64,000 nt of DNA, taken from positions 372,001 to 436,000 of the forward strand of contig NZ_JAAVLW010000004.1 of the NCBI RefSeq assembly GCF_013114835.1. The letters run 5' to 3'. The stretch comes from Bradyrhizobium archetypum (GTDB taxonomy: Bacteria > Pseudomonadota > Alphaproteobacteria > Rhizobiales > Xanthobacteraceae). The notes under the pieces are model-generated. The model did not search any database. It was not told the DNA's origin and worked only from the letters and a program-made list of their open reading frames with translations. Below are positions 1-11,386 of this stretch, piece after piece. Numbering within the stretch: the stretch's first letter is position 1; every line of letters begins with the position of its first letter. Both the position numbers and the translations under genes were made by a program.

Positions 1-62
1 CCCTTGCGCCCTGAGAATCTCGAGCTTCCGGGTTCGGTCCTAACGGACCGCCCCGGAATGAC
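1..62. repeat. palindromic dispersed repeat, copy 1 (cut by window edge)
   Basis: The right half of a modular palindromic repeat. It has a GAATCTCGAG core remnant, a hairpin CGGTCC-TAAC-GGACCG and the terminal box CCCCGGAATGAC. The same terminal box and core recur near 385-463, 13554-13654, 17237-17314, 20842-20963 and, in short form, 62365-62402. It ends 6 bp past the stop codon of the GIY-YIG gene. The left end lies outside the window. Confidence 0.8.
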
Positions 63-67
63 GAAAC

Positions 68-355
68 TCAGGTGCAGATCGACTCATACAAGTCATTCCA
101 CTGCGGATTGTCCTTCTCGATCAACTGGACCTTCCAGCTTCGCCTCCACTTCTTCAGCTCTTTCTCGCGGGAAATCGCCGAGATCGGGTCGTCGTAGATT
201 TCGGACCAAACCAGCCGTGTGATATTGTATTTCGATGTGAAACCGGGCTCGGCCTTCGTTCGGTGTTCGTAGATCCGGCGCACAATGTCATTGGTCACGC
301 CGACGTAGATTGCTCCATCTCTGCGGCTTGCGATGATATAGACGTAGTAGCTCAT
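68..355 (-). CDS. GIY-YIG family single-domain nuclease-like protein
   Basis: A 95-residue protein that is essentially one GIY-YIG domain. It opens with YYVYIIAS, then has the second strand AIYVGVTNDIVRRIYEH, where the classical GIY/YIG pair reads YVYII...IYVGV and is followed by the conserved Arg. Later it has FTSKYN and a basic EKELKKWRR segment, all typical of the UvrC-like YhbQ subfamily. The family holds metal-dependent endonucleases, but the role of these small stand-alone bacterial members is mostly unknown. The gene sits exactly between two copies of the palindromic repeat, which suggests a link to repeat spread; that is inference. Confidence 0.88.
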   Translation of the reverse strand: MSYYVYIIASRRDGAIYVGVTNDIVRRIYEHRTKAEPGFTSKYNITRLVWSEIYDDPISAISREKELKKWRRSWKVQLIEKDNPQWNDLYESICT

Positions 356-378
356 GATTGTCGCAGATTGCCTATTAA

Positions 379-2631
<2,253 letters not shown>

Positions 2632-2666
2632 CTGGATCGTCGTCACCGCATATGGGTGACCAGCGA

Positions 2667-3308
2667 TCACTGGCGGACACGGCGAGATCCATCGCCATGA
2701 TCCATTCCCGTTGTAGCAGGCGCGAACTCGCGAGGTGTTTGACCCGCAGTCTGCGCCGCAAGGTCCTGGGCCATTCGCAGATGCTTCAGCACGATTGGCA
2801 GCGTCTCAGATGCGAAACGCTGAAGCTGCGCATCTTGGCCCGAGTTGATCTCCCACTGTAGCAGCTGCGCAGTCTTCTGGTGGTCCTGCACCTGGGCCGC
2901 CAGATAGGCGACATCAAAAGCCGCACCATTTAGCCCCTCAAGTCGGGCCTGTACGGCTTTGTGCTCGGGATCCGGCTCGTTCGGCAGAGGGATATCGGCC
3001 GATTTGGCGAGCGCTGCAAGCTTGTCGTTGGCTTTGCCATGGTCCTGGACCATCAGCTGTCCGAATTCCTTCACCGCGCGATTTTGTGCTTTTCGATCGG
3101 CAAGCCTTCCGAGCACGACCTCGGCCATGCCACCGCTGCCAACCTGCTGCGCGAACAGCTGGTCTTGCGTATTGGTCTGGTGCGGCGCAGGCACTCCGGG
3201 TGCGGCTTGGCGGGTACCGGGATCGGCCCCCGCCGGGTTGCCGATCTGCGCGAAAGCTGACGATACGAGCAGTATCGTCAATGTCGATCCCAAAGCCAGA
3301 AGCCGCAT
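2667..3308 (-). CDS. DUF4142 family exported protein
   Basis: 213 residues from the ATG at 3308. This start was chosen because it begins a clean signal peptide (MRLLALGSTLTILLVSSAFA). The mature part is a helical, ferritin-like DUF4142 domain, with segments such as AVKEFGQLMVQDHGKANDKL and the second-half partner VQDHQKTAQLLQWEI. The domain is common in exported proteins of soil proteobacteria; its function is not established. It lies 50 bp downstream of the di-haem cytochrome gene on the same strand, so the two may be co-transcribed. A Gly/Asp/Arg-rich tail ends the protein. Confidence 0.85.
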   Translation of the reverse strand: MRLLALGSTLTILLVSSAFAQIGNPAGADPGTRQAAPGVPAPHQTNTQDQLFAQQVGSGGMAEVVLGRLADRKAQNRAVKEFGQLMVQDHGKANDKLAALAKSADIPLPNEPDPEHKAVQARLEGLNGAAFDVAYLAAQVQDHQKTAQLLQWEINSGQDAQLQRFASETLPIVLKHLRMAQDLAAQTAGQTPREFAPATTGMDHGDGSRRVRQ

Positions 3309-3358
3309 TGCTGTCTCCGTAGCGCCACCATCAAACTTCCCTGTCGCCCACACGTGCC

Positions 3359-4768
3359 TCATAGGGTCAGCATGTAGGCAACTAACGCTTCCTTTTCCTG
3401 CTGTGTGAGTTTCAGACCGAGTACCAGATTGAAGAACTCGACGGTATCCGCCAGTGTCATAAGCCGACCATCGTGGAGGTAAGGCGGCGAGTCCTTGATG
3501 CCTCGCAACGTAAATGTCTTGATTGGACCATCCGGCAATATCACGAAATCATTGCTCGTATTACCGATCTGATAAAAGCGCTCCAGCTTCAGATCGTGCA
3601 TGCTATTGTCCATGAACGAAGTCTGCGAAACGTGACACTCGGCGCAGCGCGCCTTCCCGAAGAATACTTGTTCGCCGGCGAGTTCTTGTTCCGTTGCCTT
3701 CGTGCGATCGAGGCGTCCAAACGGGTCGAGCTTGGGCGCGGGCGGAAAATCGATAATATTCTGCATCTGAGCCATCATCGCGACTTGGTTGGTGCGATCT
3801 GGCAGGTGCACGCCTTTTCGTGTCGCGCTGACATGGTCACCATTGAAATAAGCTGTCCGCTGCTCGAACTCGGTGAAGTCCTCGACGGATCTCAGCGAGC
3901 GCTTGGAGCCGTGGACTTGCTGGTTGAACACTCCACGAAGACTGGTGGTATCCAGCCGAAATCGGGCCGCCTGCGGACGAACGTCGGGGGTGAGATGAAA
4001 GGCTGCGTTCGTATGGAAGTTGGCATGGCAATCGAGACAGCTGATCCCGGTGCTCTGCTCTGCCACTTTTCGATCTTCGGTTTGGTTGAATTCTTCCTGG
4101 GGAAATGGCGTGAGTAGGAGGCGCAAGCCTTCCATTTGGACCGGAGTGATGATCCCGTTCATAAACTCGTAAAAATTCTTGATCGTCAGCAATTGGCCGC
4201 GCGAGACATCGCCGAGGTGCGGCTGGGTTGTGAGGAAGACCGGTGGCGGAAATTCGGGCGTCAGATGATCGGGAAGATCGAAGTTGACATCGAAGCGCCG
4301 CAGATCACGCGCCTCTTGTCTGCGGATTTCGTCTATGTGTCGATCGGGAATGACCTGGCCGCCGGTTGCCTGCTTTACGTGGGGAAGCGGCAAAAAGCCC
4401 TCCGGCATAAGTCCCCTTTGACGAATCTCGTCCGGGCTCATTTCCGCGAGGCTCTCCCAGGTAACCCCCGCCGGCAGCTTGACCCGGACGCCACCCTGTA
4501 CTGCCTTGCGCGCGGCCGACATCATGACGCCTGCAATCGGACGGTCCGACATGTCGTAGCGGCGGTTGAGCAAGTCAGCTTGGCGCAGCATGACCCGCGG
4601 CTTCTGCGCCTCATCATCCGCTTTCACAGCAGAAAACGGACGCGTCGGAAGCGGTCGGTAGGTTGCGTCTGGTGGCAGAGGGTCCGAGGCGGCGATCAGA
4701 GTGAACAGTGTGGCTGGAATCAGGAACGCCGCCGCGAACAGCACATTTCGTTTGAGGGGCTTTGACAT
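3359..4768 (-). CDS. di-haem cytochrome c peroxidase-like protein
   Basis: 469 residues with an N-terminal membrane anchor or signal sequence (VLFAAAFLIPATLFTLIAA). It has two haem-binding CxxCH motifs, CLDCH near residue 244 and CAECH near residue 375, and the C-terminal signature FTLRGIKDSPPYLHDGRLMTL. That signature (T-L-R, PYLHDG) is shared by bacterial di-haem cytochrome c peroxidases and MauG-like proteins, which act in the periplasm. The protein is longer than a standard CcpA (about 330) because of an N-terminal extension of roughly 200 residues. Whether it reduces peroxide or oxidises another substrate cannot be told here. Confidence 0.85.
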   Translation of the reverse strand: MSKPLKRNVLFAAAFLIPATLFTLIAASDPLPPDATYRPLPTRPFSAVKADDEAQKPRVMLRQADLLNRRYDMSDRPIAGVMMSAARKAVQGGVRVKLPAGVTWESLAEMSPDEIRQRGLMPEGFLPLPHVKQATGGQVIPDRHIDEIRRQEARDLRRFDVNFDLPDHLTPEFPPPVFLTTQPHLGDVSRGQLLTIKNFYEFMNGIITPVQMEGLRLLLTPFPQEEFNQTEDRKVAEQSTGISCLDCHANFHTNAAFHLTPDVRPQAARFRLDTTSLRGVFNQQVHGSKRSLRSVEDFTEFEQRTAYFNGDHVSATRKGVHLPDRTNQVAMMAQMQNIIDFPPAPKLDPFGRLDRTKATEQELAGEQVFFGKARCAECHVSQTSFMDNSMHDLKLERFYQIGNTSNDFVILPDGPIKTFTLRGIKDSPPYLHDGRLMTLADTVEFFNLVLGLKLTQQEKEALVAYMLTL

Positions 4769-5063
4769 CAGCTTCTCGGGGTGTTCGGTCGCACCGAAAG
4801 GTGCACATCACTGCTCCCACAACACGGGTCGGCGCTTGACGTTCCTAACCAGTGCTGGCGAGATCTGTTCACGACGGCACACCCGATCATGCCCGGCCGA
4901 CCTCGCTCACTGAATGATGTTTCCAGGCGCGCCTGCCCGCTGCGGCTCCAGACGGTGGGCTGGTTTCAGCGGGCCGCCGAAATCCGATCCCTCGTACGGC
5001 TCGACGCAGAAATTCCACTGACCCCGCGCCTGCGGAGCCGGTCGAGCTGTCTTGCGGCACCTG

Positions 5064-5573
5064 TCAGCTCGTAGCGCGGGCGCCGGGTGTTTGTTCTCGG
5101 GCCAAGTATTGCTGAGTCAGAACTGGAAGATTCTGCTCCAGCCAGCTTGCCATCGCCTCCTCTTCCCGCAAAATCTGTTCGCAGGTCTGGGCCGTCTCCT
5201 CATCGCCCACCTGCCTCGCGGTATCGACCAGGATACGGTAGGACGCAATTTCCATCGCTTCGAAAGCGGAGCACGCGATGGAACCCTTCATGACCTCGTC
5301 GCCCACAAACAGGCCGCTCATCGCCTGGCCGAGCCCGAGCATCTTGCCGCCGGCATCTTTGATTGTGGACGTGTCCTCCCCCCTCCGCTCGATGCACTTG
5401 CGAACGCGTTCAGCCTGCCGCTGCGTCTCGCCTATGTGCTGCTCGATCCGCGCCTTCAGCTCCGGATAATTCTCGATCCGCCGGGCCATGCCGCTCAACA
5501 TGGTCTCGGCCTGTACCTCTGCTGCGTGTGCGTCGCGCAACCACTCCATCAGTCGTTCTTCGGCACTTGCCAT
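5064..5573 (-). CDS. DUF892 (YciE-like) ferritin-like protein
   Basis: 169 residues, all helical. It matches the YciE/YciF DUF892 family: an N-terminal LMEWLRDAHAAEVQAETMLSGMA, then HIGETQRQAERVRKCIE, and the later FEAMEIASYRILVDTARQVGDEETAQTCEQILREEEAM. The regularly placed Glu and His residues (E-x-H, EEE) fit the dinuclear metal site of ferritin-like four-helix bundles. Members are usually stress-induced. The start is supported by the purine-rich GGAGAG just upstream. It stands alone in a roughly 1 kb stretch with long spacers on either side; the 295 bp spacer 4769-5063 shows no gene. Confidence 0.9.
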   Translation of the reverse strand: MASAEERLMEWLRDAHAAEVQAETMLSGMARRIENYPELKARIEQHIGETQRQAERVRKCIERRGEDTSTIKDAGGKMLGLGQAMSGLFVGDEVMKGSIACSAFEAMEIASYRILVDTARQVGDEETAQTCEQILREEEAMASWLEQNLPVLTQQYLAREQTPGARATS

Positions 5574-5843
5574 ATCGTCTCTCCTTCCGGATAGGGCCGA
5601 TCATTCGATGCCCTGTATGCGTTGCAGGCTATGGTCTTCAGCCAGGCAACTGAGAAGTGCGCGACCGGCGCTGCCGGCCCGGCGCTCGCGCAACCAAGGC
5701 GGAGAACCGACGAATGTTCCTATTGATCGCCGTGACGTGGGACGCCTCAAAACACCGGGTTCCACCTATACGGTTCCGCCGAAGCCACAATCTTCGCATC
5801 CTGTCGACGTCCTCGCCCTTCCGGTGAGCTATCGATGCGGCCG

Positions 5844-6443
5844 TCAGTTGAATTCGAGGCGCTGACCTTTCTGCCAAGGCCGGAAGGGCGAAACCACACG
5901 TCCCTTGCGGTCAATGCGTCCCCATTGCCCGCCCTCGTACCAGCTATGCTCGCTGTGCTCACTTTCAGAGACAAGAGTGCAAGCCGTGCAGACAACGGCA
6001 ACTCCGTCCTCGAATGGGTAGGCTCCGTCGTACGTCGCCGGAATCACGAGGTTGAGTTTGCGATCGATGTATCCAATCTTGCCTCCGACCCGCGAGCGCG
6101 CGAGACCATCGTTGAAATAGTCCGGGCCGTTGTCCATTGATTCAACAGGCACCGGGGCGAGGCCGCGTCGAACATAGAACCATTGGCTTTGCTTTGTGTC
6201 GGTCCGATGTATTAACAAGACGGAAGCCAGCCCATCAGAGTCATACCGAAGTCGAGCCAAATAGGATCGCTTCAGGCGCGGCCGCCCGTCGGGGCCCTTC
6301 GCCGCGCATTGCTTGAAAATGCGCTCCGGCTCCCAACAATCGAACTCCGCCGGTGTAACGGAGGTCTGATCAATCGCCATGACCGGCTTGGACGAAAGTA
6401 CAAGCAGGCCGGCGAGCGCAGCGATCTTGAGAAATTCAGGCAT
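5844..6443 (-). CDS. exported WG-repeat protein
   Basis: 199 residues from the ATG at 6443, chosen because MPEFLKIAALAGLLVLSSKPVMA is a good signal peptide. The open frame continues upstream, but there it only shadows the neighbouring transporter gene. The C-terminal half has two WG-type repeats (GKIGYIDRKLNLVIPATYDGAYPF and GQWGRIDRKGRVVSPF), a module found in exported proteins of unknown function. A CTACTLV pair of cysteines lies between the repeats. Nothing nearby suggests a role. Confidence 0.8.
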   Translation of the reverse strand: MPEFLKIAALAGLLVLSSKPVMAIDQTSVTPAEFDCWEPERIFKQCAAKGPDGRPRLKRSYLARLRYDSDGLASVLLIHRTDTKQSQWFYVRRGLAPVPVESMDNGPDYFNDGLARSRVGGKIGYIDRKLNLVIPATYDGAYPFEDGVAVVCTACTLVSESEHSEHSWYEGGQWGRIDRKGRVVSPFRPWQKGQRLEFN

Positions 6444-6544
6444 GATGTACGCTCGGCAGGCCATATCCGGCCGTGAACGCGAGCATGCCAGTCCATTACG
6501 GCATAAGAAAGTGACCTGCAGCAGAGCGCTGCTGCTTGAAGTTC

Positions 6545-7816
6545 CTACAGCATCCCCGATTCTTCCTCCTCCGCCTTCTTCATCAGTTCCTCGCTGACCG
6601 TTCGCCGCGGCACGATGAAGAACATGGTCGACGCACAGGCGATCGACAGCGCGAAGATCGCCGCGGTCAGCGGCAGCGTGGTGGTGGAGTGGCCGCCGAG
6701 ATAGGCGCCGAATTGCGAGACCAGCGCGCCGATGCCCTGCTGCAGGAAGCCCATCGCGCCCGAAGCGGTGCCGGCGGCCTCGGGGCGGACGCTGATGGCG
6801 CCGGCCGCGGCGTTGTTCATCACGAAGGCGTTGGCGACCATCACGATCATCTGGGTACCGAACAGCCAAAGCGGCGCCTGGTTGGTCCCGGTGATGCTGA
6901 AGATCAGGTTCAACAGGGCGCCGGCGAATTGCAGCGCCAGGCCGAACCAGATCAGCCGCTCCAGCGATTGGCGCGGCGCGAAGCGGACGCAGCACACATT
7001 GCCGATCAGGTATGCAAAGCCTGTCGTCGCGAACCATGCACCATATTCGGCCGTGGTGCGGCCCATCTGCGTCACCACGATGTAGGGGCCGCCGCCGGCG
7101 AACATGAAAATGATCTGCGACGCCAGCACCTGGCACAGCATGTAGCCGATGAAGGCGCGGTTCCTGATCAGGCTGCCGACGTCGTGGCGAAAGCTGCTGC
7201 TCGCGCTGCGTTTGCGGCGCGTCTCGGGCAGCGCAAGGGCGATCAGCACCGCGACGCTGAGCGAGGCCGCAGTGATGAAATAGAAGATCGCGCGCCAGCC
7301 GAATGCGGTCTCCAGGAGGCCGCCGACCAGGGCGCTGAGCATCTGCGCCATCATCATGACGGCGATCACGAGGCTGAGCATGGAGCTGATGCGGTCGCGG
7401 CTGTAGAGGTCGCGGATGATGGCGCGGCTCACCACCATGCCGGTCGCGCCGCCCAACGCCTGCAGGAAGCGCGCGGCGATCAACTGCGGCAGCGTTTGCG
7501 CCAGCGAGCATCCGACGCTCGCCGCCACCATCAGGGCAAGGCCTGCGAGCAGCACCGGGCGGCGGCCGAACTTGTCCGACAATGGCCCCATGATGAGCTG
7601 CGAACAGGCGATGCCGACCATGTAGAGCGACACCGTCATCTGCGCGACGGAGATGTCGCCGCCGAACGTCGTCGCCAGCACGGGAAGCGCCGGCACCAGC
7701 ATGTAAAGCGAGATCGGCGCCACGCCGGTCATCGCAACCAGCATCAGCAGCATGATCTTCGAGATCGCGGCAGCATTCGCCGCCGCGTCGGGCGGCTTGC
7801 CCACGACGCCGTGCAT
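6545..7816 (-). CDS. Bcr/CflA-type MFS drug exporter
   Basis: 423 residues with about 12 hydrophobic segments. MFS motif A reads GPLSDKFGRRPVLLAG between helices 2 and 3, and the drug/H+ antiporter motif C region reads ALGGATGMVVSRAIIRDLYSRD. Both fit the Bcr/CflA subfamily of drug:H+ antiporters in the inner membrane. The N-terminus before the first helix is about 20 residues long and polar. It is a single-gene unit with no regulator beside it, so the substrate is unknown. Confidence 0.92.
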   Translation of the reverse strand: MHGVVGKPPDAAANAAAISKIMLLMLVAMTGVAPISLYMLVPALPVLATTFGGDISVAQMTVSLYMVGIACSQLIMGPLSDKFGRRPVLLAGLALMVAASVGCSLAQTLPQLIAARFLQALGGATGMVVSRAIIRDLYSRDRISSMLSLVIAVMMMAQMLSALVGGLLETAFGWRAIFYFITAASLSVAVLIALALPETRRKRSASSSFRHDVGSLIRNRAFIGYMLCQVLASQIIFMFAGGGPYIVVTQMGRTTAEYGAWFATTGFAYLIGNVCCVRFAPRQSLERLIWFGLALQFAGALLNLIFSITGTNQAPLWLFGTQMIVMVANAFVMNNAAAGAISVRPEAAGTASGAMGFLQQGIGALVSQFGAYLGGHSTTTLPLTAAIFALSIACASTMFFIVPRRTVSEELMKKAEEEESGML

Positions 7817-8021
7817 TCAGTTCAGATCCTGTTTTGCTTGGATCGAACTTTTAACCAGATGGCCTAGCGCGAACAGGGGACGTTTTGGCATGCGGCCATG
7901 CTGAATTGGGGAGGCGGGCACGAGGCTGCACCGCCGGATTCTACTTTGCATGGGGTTGTTTTCGCGATTTGTGTCCGGAGCCCGCGCCGCGTCGCTTTAG
8001 TGGACGGCCACGACGTACCGG

Positions 8022-8043
8022 GTCCCCCGCTTTCGCGGGGGAC
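8022..8043. repeat. short inverted repeat of the GTCCCCCGC...GCGGGGGAC type
   Basis: A perfect inverted repeat, GTCCCCCGC-TTTC-GCGGGGGA(C), in the spacer between the transporter gene and the aminopeptidase gene (7817-8070). It differs from the GTCATTCCGGGG family in its boxes. Short hairpins of this kind are common in intergenic regions of bradyrhizobia. No other feature was seen in this 254 bp spacer. Confidence 0.6.
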
Positions 8044-8070
8044 GACGACAACGCATGAGGGCAACAATGA

Positions 8071-9906
8071 TCAAACCGGCAGCAGCGCTGCCGTCGCCTC
8101 GTCCAGCCACAGTTTCGTGGCGCTGTCGTCGAGGTGCGGGCGCACCGCGCGGTTGACGCGCTCATGATAGTCGTTGAGCCACTTCAGCTCGGCTGCGCTC
8201 AGCATGCCCACGGCGATCAGGCGGCGGTCGATCGGCGCCAGGGTCAGCGTCTCGAACGCATTCACCGGCTTCTCGGCGCCGGCGATGTCGGTGCCGACGA
8301 CCAGTTCGAGGTTCTCGATCCGGATGCCGTAGGCGTCGGCCTTGTAGTAGCCGGGCTCGTTGGACAGGATCATGCCGCGCTTCAGCGGCGTGGTGCCGAG
8401 TTTCGAAATCCGCGCCGGGCCTTCGTGCACAGAAAGGTAGCTGCCGACGCCGTGACCGGTGCCGTGCTCGAAATCGAGGCCGGCCTGCCAGAGGAATTGC
8501 CGCGCAAAGCTGTCGAGCTGTGCGCCGGTGGTGCCGTCAGGAAAGATCGCGCGCGCGATCGCGATGTGCCCGCGCAGCACGCGGGTGAAGCGGTCACGCA
8601 TTTCGTCGGTGGGGTTGCCGATCGCGATCGTGCGGGTGACGTCGGTGGTGCCGTCTTCGTACTGCGCGCCGGAATCGATCAGCAGGAGATCGCCGGGCGA
8701 AATCCGCCGGTTACTCTTGCGGGTGACGCGGTAATGCACGATGGCGCCGTTCGGTCCGGTGCCGGCGATCGTGGGAAACGACACATCCTTCAGTGCGCAG
8801 GTCTGCCGTCGAAAGGTTTCCAGCGCCTCGACGGTGTCGATCTCGGTGAGCGCCCCGGAGGGTGCCTCGCGGTCGATCCAGGCTAGGAAGCGCGTCAGCG
8901 CCACCGCGTCGCGCTGGTGCGCGGTACGCGTGCCCTCGATCTCGGTGATGTTCTTCACTGCCTTCAAAAGGCTCACCGGATCGTTGCCGCGCACCGGTTT
9001 TCCGCCGGCGCCGGCGATCAGGCGGCTCAGCGCGTCCGCTGCGGTGGCGCTGTCGAGCGCGATCGCCGCGCCGCCGCGGGCGAGCTCGGTCAGATCTGAC
9101 ACCAGCGCCTCGGGCTCGCGGACATCGGCGGATTGTTCGAGATGGTCGCGCGTCAGGTTGGACAGTTTGCGGTGGTCGATGAAGATGAGGGGGCGGCCGT
9201 CCTTGGGCACCAGCGCGTAGGACAAAGGCAGCGGCGTGTGCGAGACGTCGGCGCCGCGGATGTTGAAGGTCCAGGCCACCGCGTGGCTGTCCGACAGCAC
9301 CAGCGCATCGACGCCGAGCTTGTTGATCTCCAGCCGGATGCGCTTGAGTTTCTCGGCCTCTATCTCGCCGGAAAACTGCACCCCGTGGGTGACGACGCGG
9401 CCGAGCGGCGGGGCCGGGCGCTCGGTCCAGATTGAATCCAGCGGGTTGGATTCGACCGCAATCAGCTCCGCGCCTGCCTTGGTGCAGGCGGCGGCCAGAC
9501 GCTCGGCTGCCGCCGAAGTATGCAGCCACGGATCAAAACCGAGGCGGTCGCCGGCCACGAGATGCTTGGTCAGCCAGTGCTCCGGCGGCGGATCGGCCAG
9601 CGGCTCGATATGCCAGGCCTTGCGGTCGACCTGCTTGGCGGCCTGCAGCGTATAGCGGCCATCGACGAAAACGGCGGCCTCGCGCCTCAGCACGATCGCC
9701 ACGCCGGCCGAACCGGTGAAGCCGGTCAGCCACGCCAGCCGCTCTTCGGAGGCCGGGACATATTCGTTTTGCTGCTGATCGGCCCGCGGAATCACAAAGC
9801 CGGTCAGCTTCCGCCGGGCCAGTTCCTCGCGGAAGCGGGCCAGTCGCGCGGTCAGCGCCACGCCACCTTCGGGCTCTTCGAATGTCTGGAAATGGGCTTC
9901 GAACAT
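8071..9906 (-). CDS. aminopeptidase P family (M24B) metallopeptidase
   Basis: 611 residues, the long three-domain form of aminopeptidase P (two creatinase-like N-terminal domains, then the pita-bread catalytic domain). The metal-binding residues are visible in LLIDSGAQYEDGTTDVTRT (two Asp), the GTGHGVGSYLSVHEGP His motif, and two Glu in ILSNEPGYYKADAYGIRIENL. It removes N-terminal residues that precede proline, in the cytoplasm. It is a single gene with no operon partner; start at 9906. Confidence 0.95.
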   Translation of the reverse strand: MFEAHFQTFEEPEGGVALTARLARFREELARRKLTGFVIPRADQQQNEYVPASEERLAWLTGFTGSAGVAIVLRREAAVFVDGRYTLQAAKQVDRKAWHIEPLADPPPEHWLTKHLVAGDRLGFDPWLHTSAAAERLAAACTKAGAELIAVESNPLDSIWTERPAPPLGRVVTHGVQFSGEIEAEKLKRIRLEINKLGVDALVLSDSHAVAWTFNIRGADVSHTPLPLSYALVPKDGRPLIFIDHRKLSNLTRDHLEQSADVREPEALVSDLTELARGGAAIALDSATAADALSRLIAGAGGKPVRGNDPVSLLKAVKNITEIEGTRTAHQRDAVALTRFLAWIDREAPSGALTEIDTVEALETFRRQTCALKDVSFPTIAGTGPNGAIVHYRVTRKSNRRISPGDLLLIDSGAQYEDGTTDVTRTIAIGNPTDEMRDRFTRVLRGHIAIARAIFPDGTTGAQLDSFARQFLWQAGLDFEHGTGHGVGSYLSVHEGPARISKLGTTPLKRGMILSNEPGYYKADAYGIRIENLELVVGTDIAGAEKPVNAFETLTLAPIDRRLIAVGMLSAAELKWLNDYHERVNRAVRPHLDDSATKLWLDEATAALLPV

Positions 9907-10098
9907 CGCCTGGTCACTTTAGGGTTGGGCGGAGCGGTCCGCAATGCGGAGCTATCGGCCACAATTTGGCATAATCTGTGCTCCAATATGTCCATCCGCG
10001 CTAGTCGGACGGAGCAATTTGCGGCGTAGCCGTTCAGCTCAAAAAGTACCGGGAGAAGCTCTAGGGAGTGTTTCAACTCAACGACGAGGGGATTCACC

Positions 10099-10287
10099 AT
10101 GCCTGCTTTCACGTTTGAGAAGATTTCGCCGCCGGCCAAGCGCGGCCCGGTCCCGCCGGTCGCCAACAAGAAGCAGCGCGGTGTCATCGTCCAGATCCTC
10201 GACCGGTTCGCGGAAGCGCGCGTCAAGCGGTCGCTGAAGCGAGAGAAGGGCGTCATCGCCCGCAACCGCCACAGACCAGCCGATTAG
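10099..10287 (+). CDS. small basic conserved hypothetical protein
   Basis: 62 residues, rich in Lys/Arg (KKQRG, RVKRSLKREKG, RNRHRP) with a Pro-rich N-terminus. No known domain was recognised. I call it real because it has an ATG preceded by a GAGGGGA ribosome-binding site about 7 bp away, and a coherent basic composition. It also does not shadow another gene. It ends 4 bp before the converging prmA stop. The charge suggests nucleic acid or ribosome contact, but this is only inference. Confidence 0.7.
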   Translation: MPAFTFEKISPPAKRGPVPPVANKKQRGVIVQILDRFAEARVKRSLKREKGVIARNRHRPAD

Positions 10288-10291
10288 CATT

Positions 10292-11182
10292 TCAGTTCAC
10301 TTTGCGCAGCAGGAGGCTGCTCCAGCCTTCGATGCGCAGATGCCGGACCGGCACCAGCCCGCGGGCGCGATAGGCGGCGATGACGGCGGGCGCCTGATGC
10401 GTCAACAGCCCCGAGAGAATGACCAGCGCCGACGGCGCCAGATGCCGCGCCATCGGCCGTGCCAACTGCCGCAATGGGTTGGCGAGAATATTCGCCAGCA
10501 CCAGATCGAACGGCGCGGCTTGAGCGAATTGCGGCGCCGCGAATCCGGTGGCGCGGACCGCCCGGACCAGATGCCGCGATACGTTCAGCCTGGCATTGTC
10601 GCGGGCGACCTGCACCGAGGGCGGATCGATATCGCTCGCCAATATCCTTTCATGCAGCGCCTTGGCCGCCGCAATCGCCAGCACGCCGGTGCCGGTGCCG
10701 AGATCGAGCACGCGGCGCGGGCGCCAGGCCTTCAGGACGTGATCGAGCAGCAGCAGGCAGCCGCGCGTGGTGCCGTGATGGCCGGTGCCGAAGGCCAGCG
10801 CCGCCTCGATCTCGATGCCTAGCTTGTTGGCCGGGATCCGCTCGCGGTCATGCTGGCCGTGGACCACGAAGCGCCCGGCCGGCACGGGAACAAGGTCCTG
10901 GAGGCTGGCCTTGACCCAGTCCTTGGCCTCGATCGTATCGAAGGCGATGCCCGCGGCGATATCAGCGCCGGCGGCATTGGCCACCAGTTCACGCACCAGC
11001 GGTAGATCGGGGGCTTCCGCAAAATGCACCGTGACATCCCACCCGCCGTCGGGCCGTTCGAACGCGGCGACCGCGGCCTGGCCTTCAAAAAAAATCTCGG
11101 TCAGCACATCGACAACGCCTTTGGCTGTGTGCTCGTCGCCGATGGCAAAGCTGACGCGGTACGTGGGGGCGGTGGAAGTCAT
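10292..11182 (-). CDS. prmA: ribosomal protein L11 methyltransferase PrmA
   Basis: 296 residues. It methylates ribosomal protein L11 with S-adenosylmethionine. The SAM-binding motif I reads VLDLGTGTGVLAIAAAK, preceded by the family-specific FGTGHHGTTRGCLLLLD and followed by motif IV FDLVLANILANPL (the PrmA form of NPPY is ANIL). The N-terminal substrate-binding domain is present. The stop lies 4 bp from the stop of the converging small basic gene. Confidence 0.95.
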   Translation of the reverse strand: MTSTAPTYRVSFAIGDEHTAKGVVDVLTEIFFEGQAAVAAFERPDGGWDVTVHFAEAPDLPLVRELVANAAGADIAAGIAFDTIEAKDWVKASLQDLVPVPAGRFVVHGQHDRERIPANKLGIEIEAALAFGTGHHGTTRGCLLLLDHVLKAWRPRRVLDLGTGTGVLAIAAAKALHERILASDIDPPSVQVARDNARLNVSRHLVRAVRATGFAAPQFAQAAPFDLVLANILANPLRQLARPMARHLAPSALVILSGLLTHQAPAVIAAYRARGLVPVRHLRIEGWSSLLLRKVN

Positions 11183-11318
11183 TGAGCGACCTGGAGAAAA
11201 GCAGGAGGACCTAGCTGCAGCAAAGCGGCGTTTCGTTCAAATTTGAGCAAATTTCATCTCGCAATATCCGGAAAAGTTGGGCTCCAGCCGTTAGCACAAC
11301 CTTAGATTCGGATTCGTA

Positions 11319-11374
11319 GGTTCCCGGATAGGAGCCGCAGGGGAACCCTGGGTTCCAGAATCCACAAACCCAGG
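11319..11374 (+). promoter_or_regulatory. two leader hairpins before the Flp pilin gene
   Basis: Two hairpins can be drawn in the 5' leader. One is GGTTCCC (11319-11325) with GGGAACC (11341-11347). The other is CCTGGGTT (11347-11354) with AACCCAGG (11367-11374), which ends 12 bp before the pilin ATG. They share one base, so they abut. They could protect the mRNA or control its translation; no direct evidence. Confidence 0.5.
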
Positions 11375-11386
11375 TCGGAACCAGCC

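Noticed and set aside
4769..5063. Small genes in the spacer upstream of the di-haem cytochrome
   Set aside because: Several short frames are open on the plus strand but none has a credible start site or recognisable composition.
6444..7511. Long N-terminal extension of the WG-repeat protein
   Set aside because: The extension overlaps the MFS gene on the same strand in another frame and looks like shadow sequence; the signal peptide starts at 6443.
6536..7867. 443-codon open frame antisense to the Bcr/CflA exporter
   Set aside because: Its text is His/Arg/Gln-rich with no known fold, and the opposite strand has a complete transporter.
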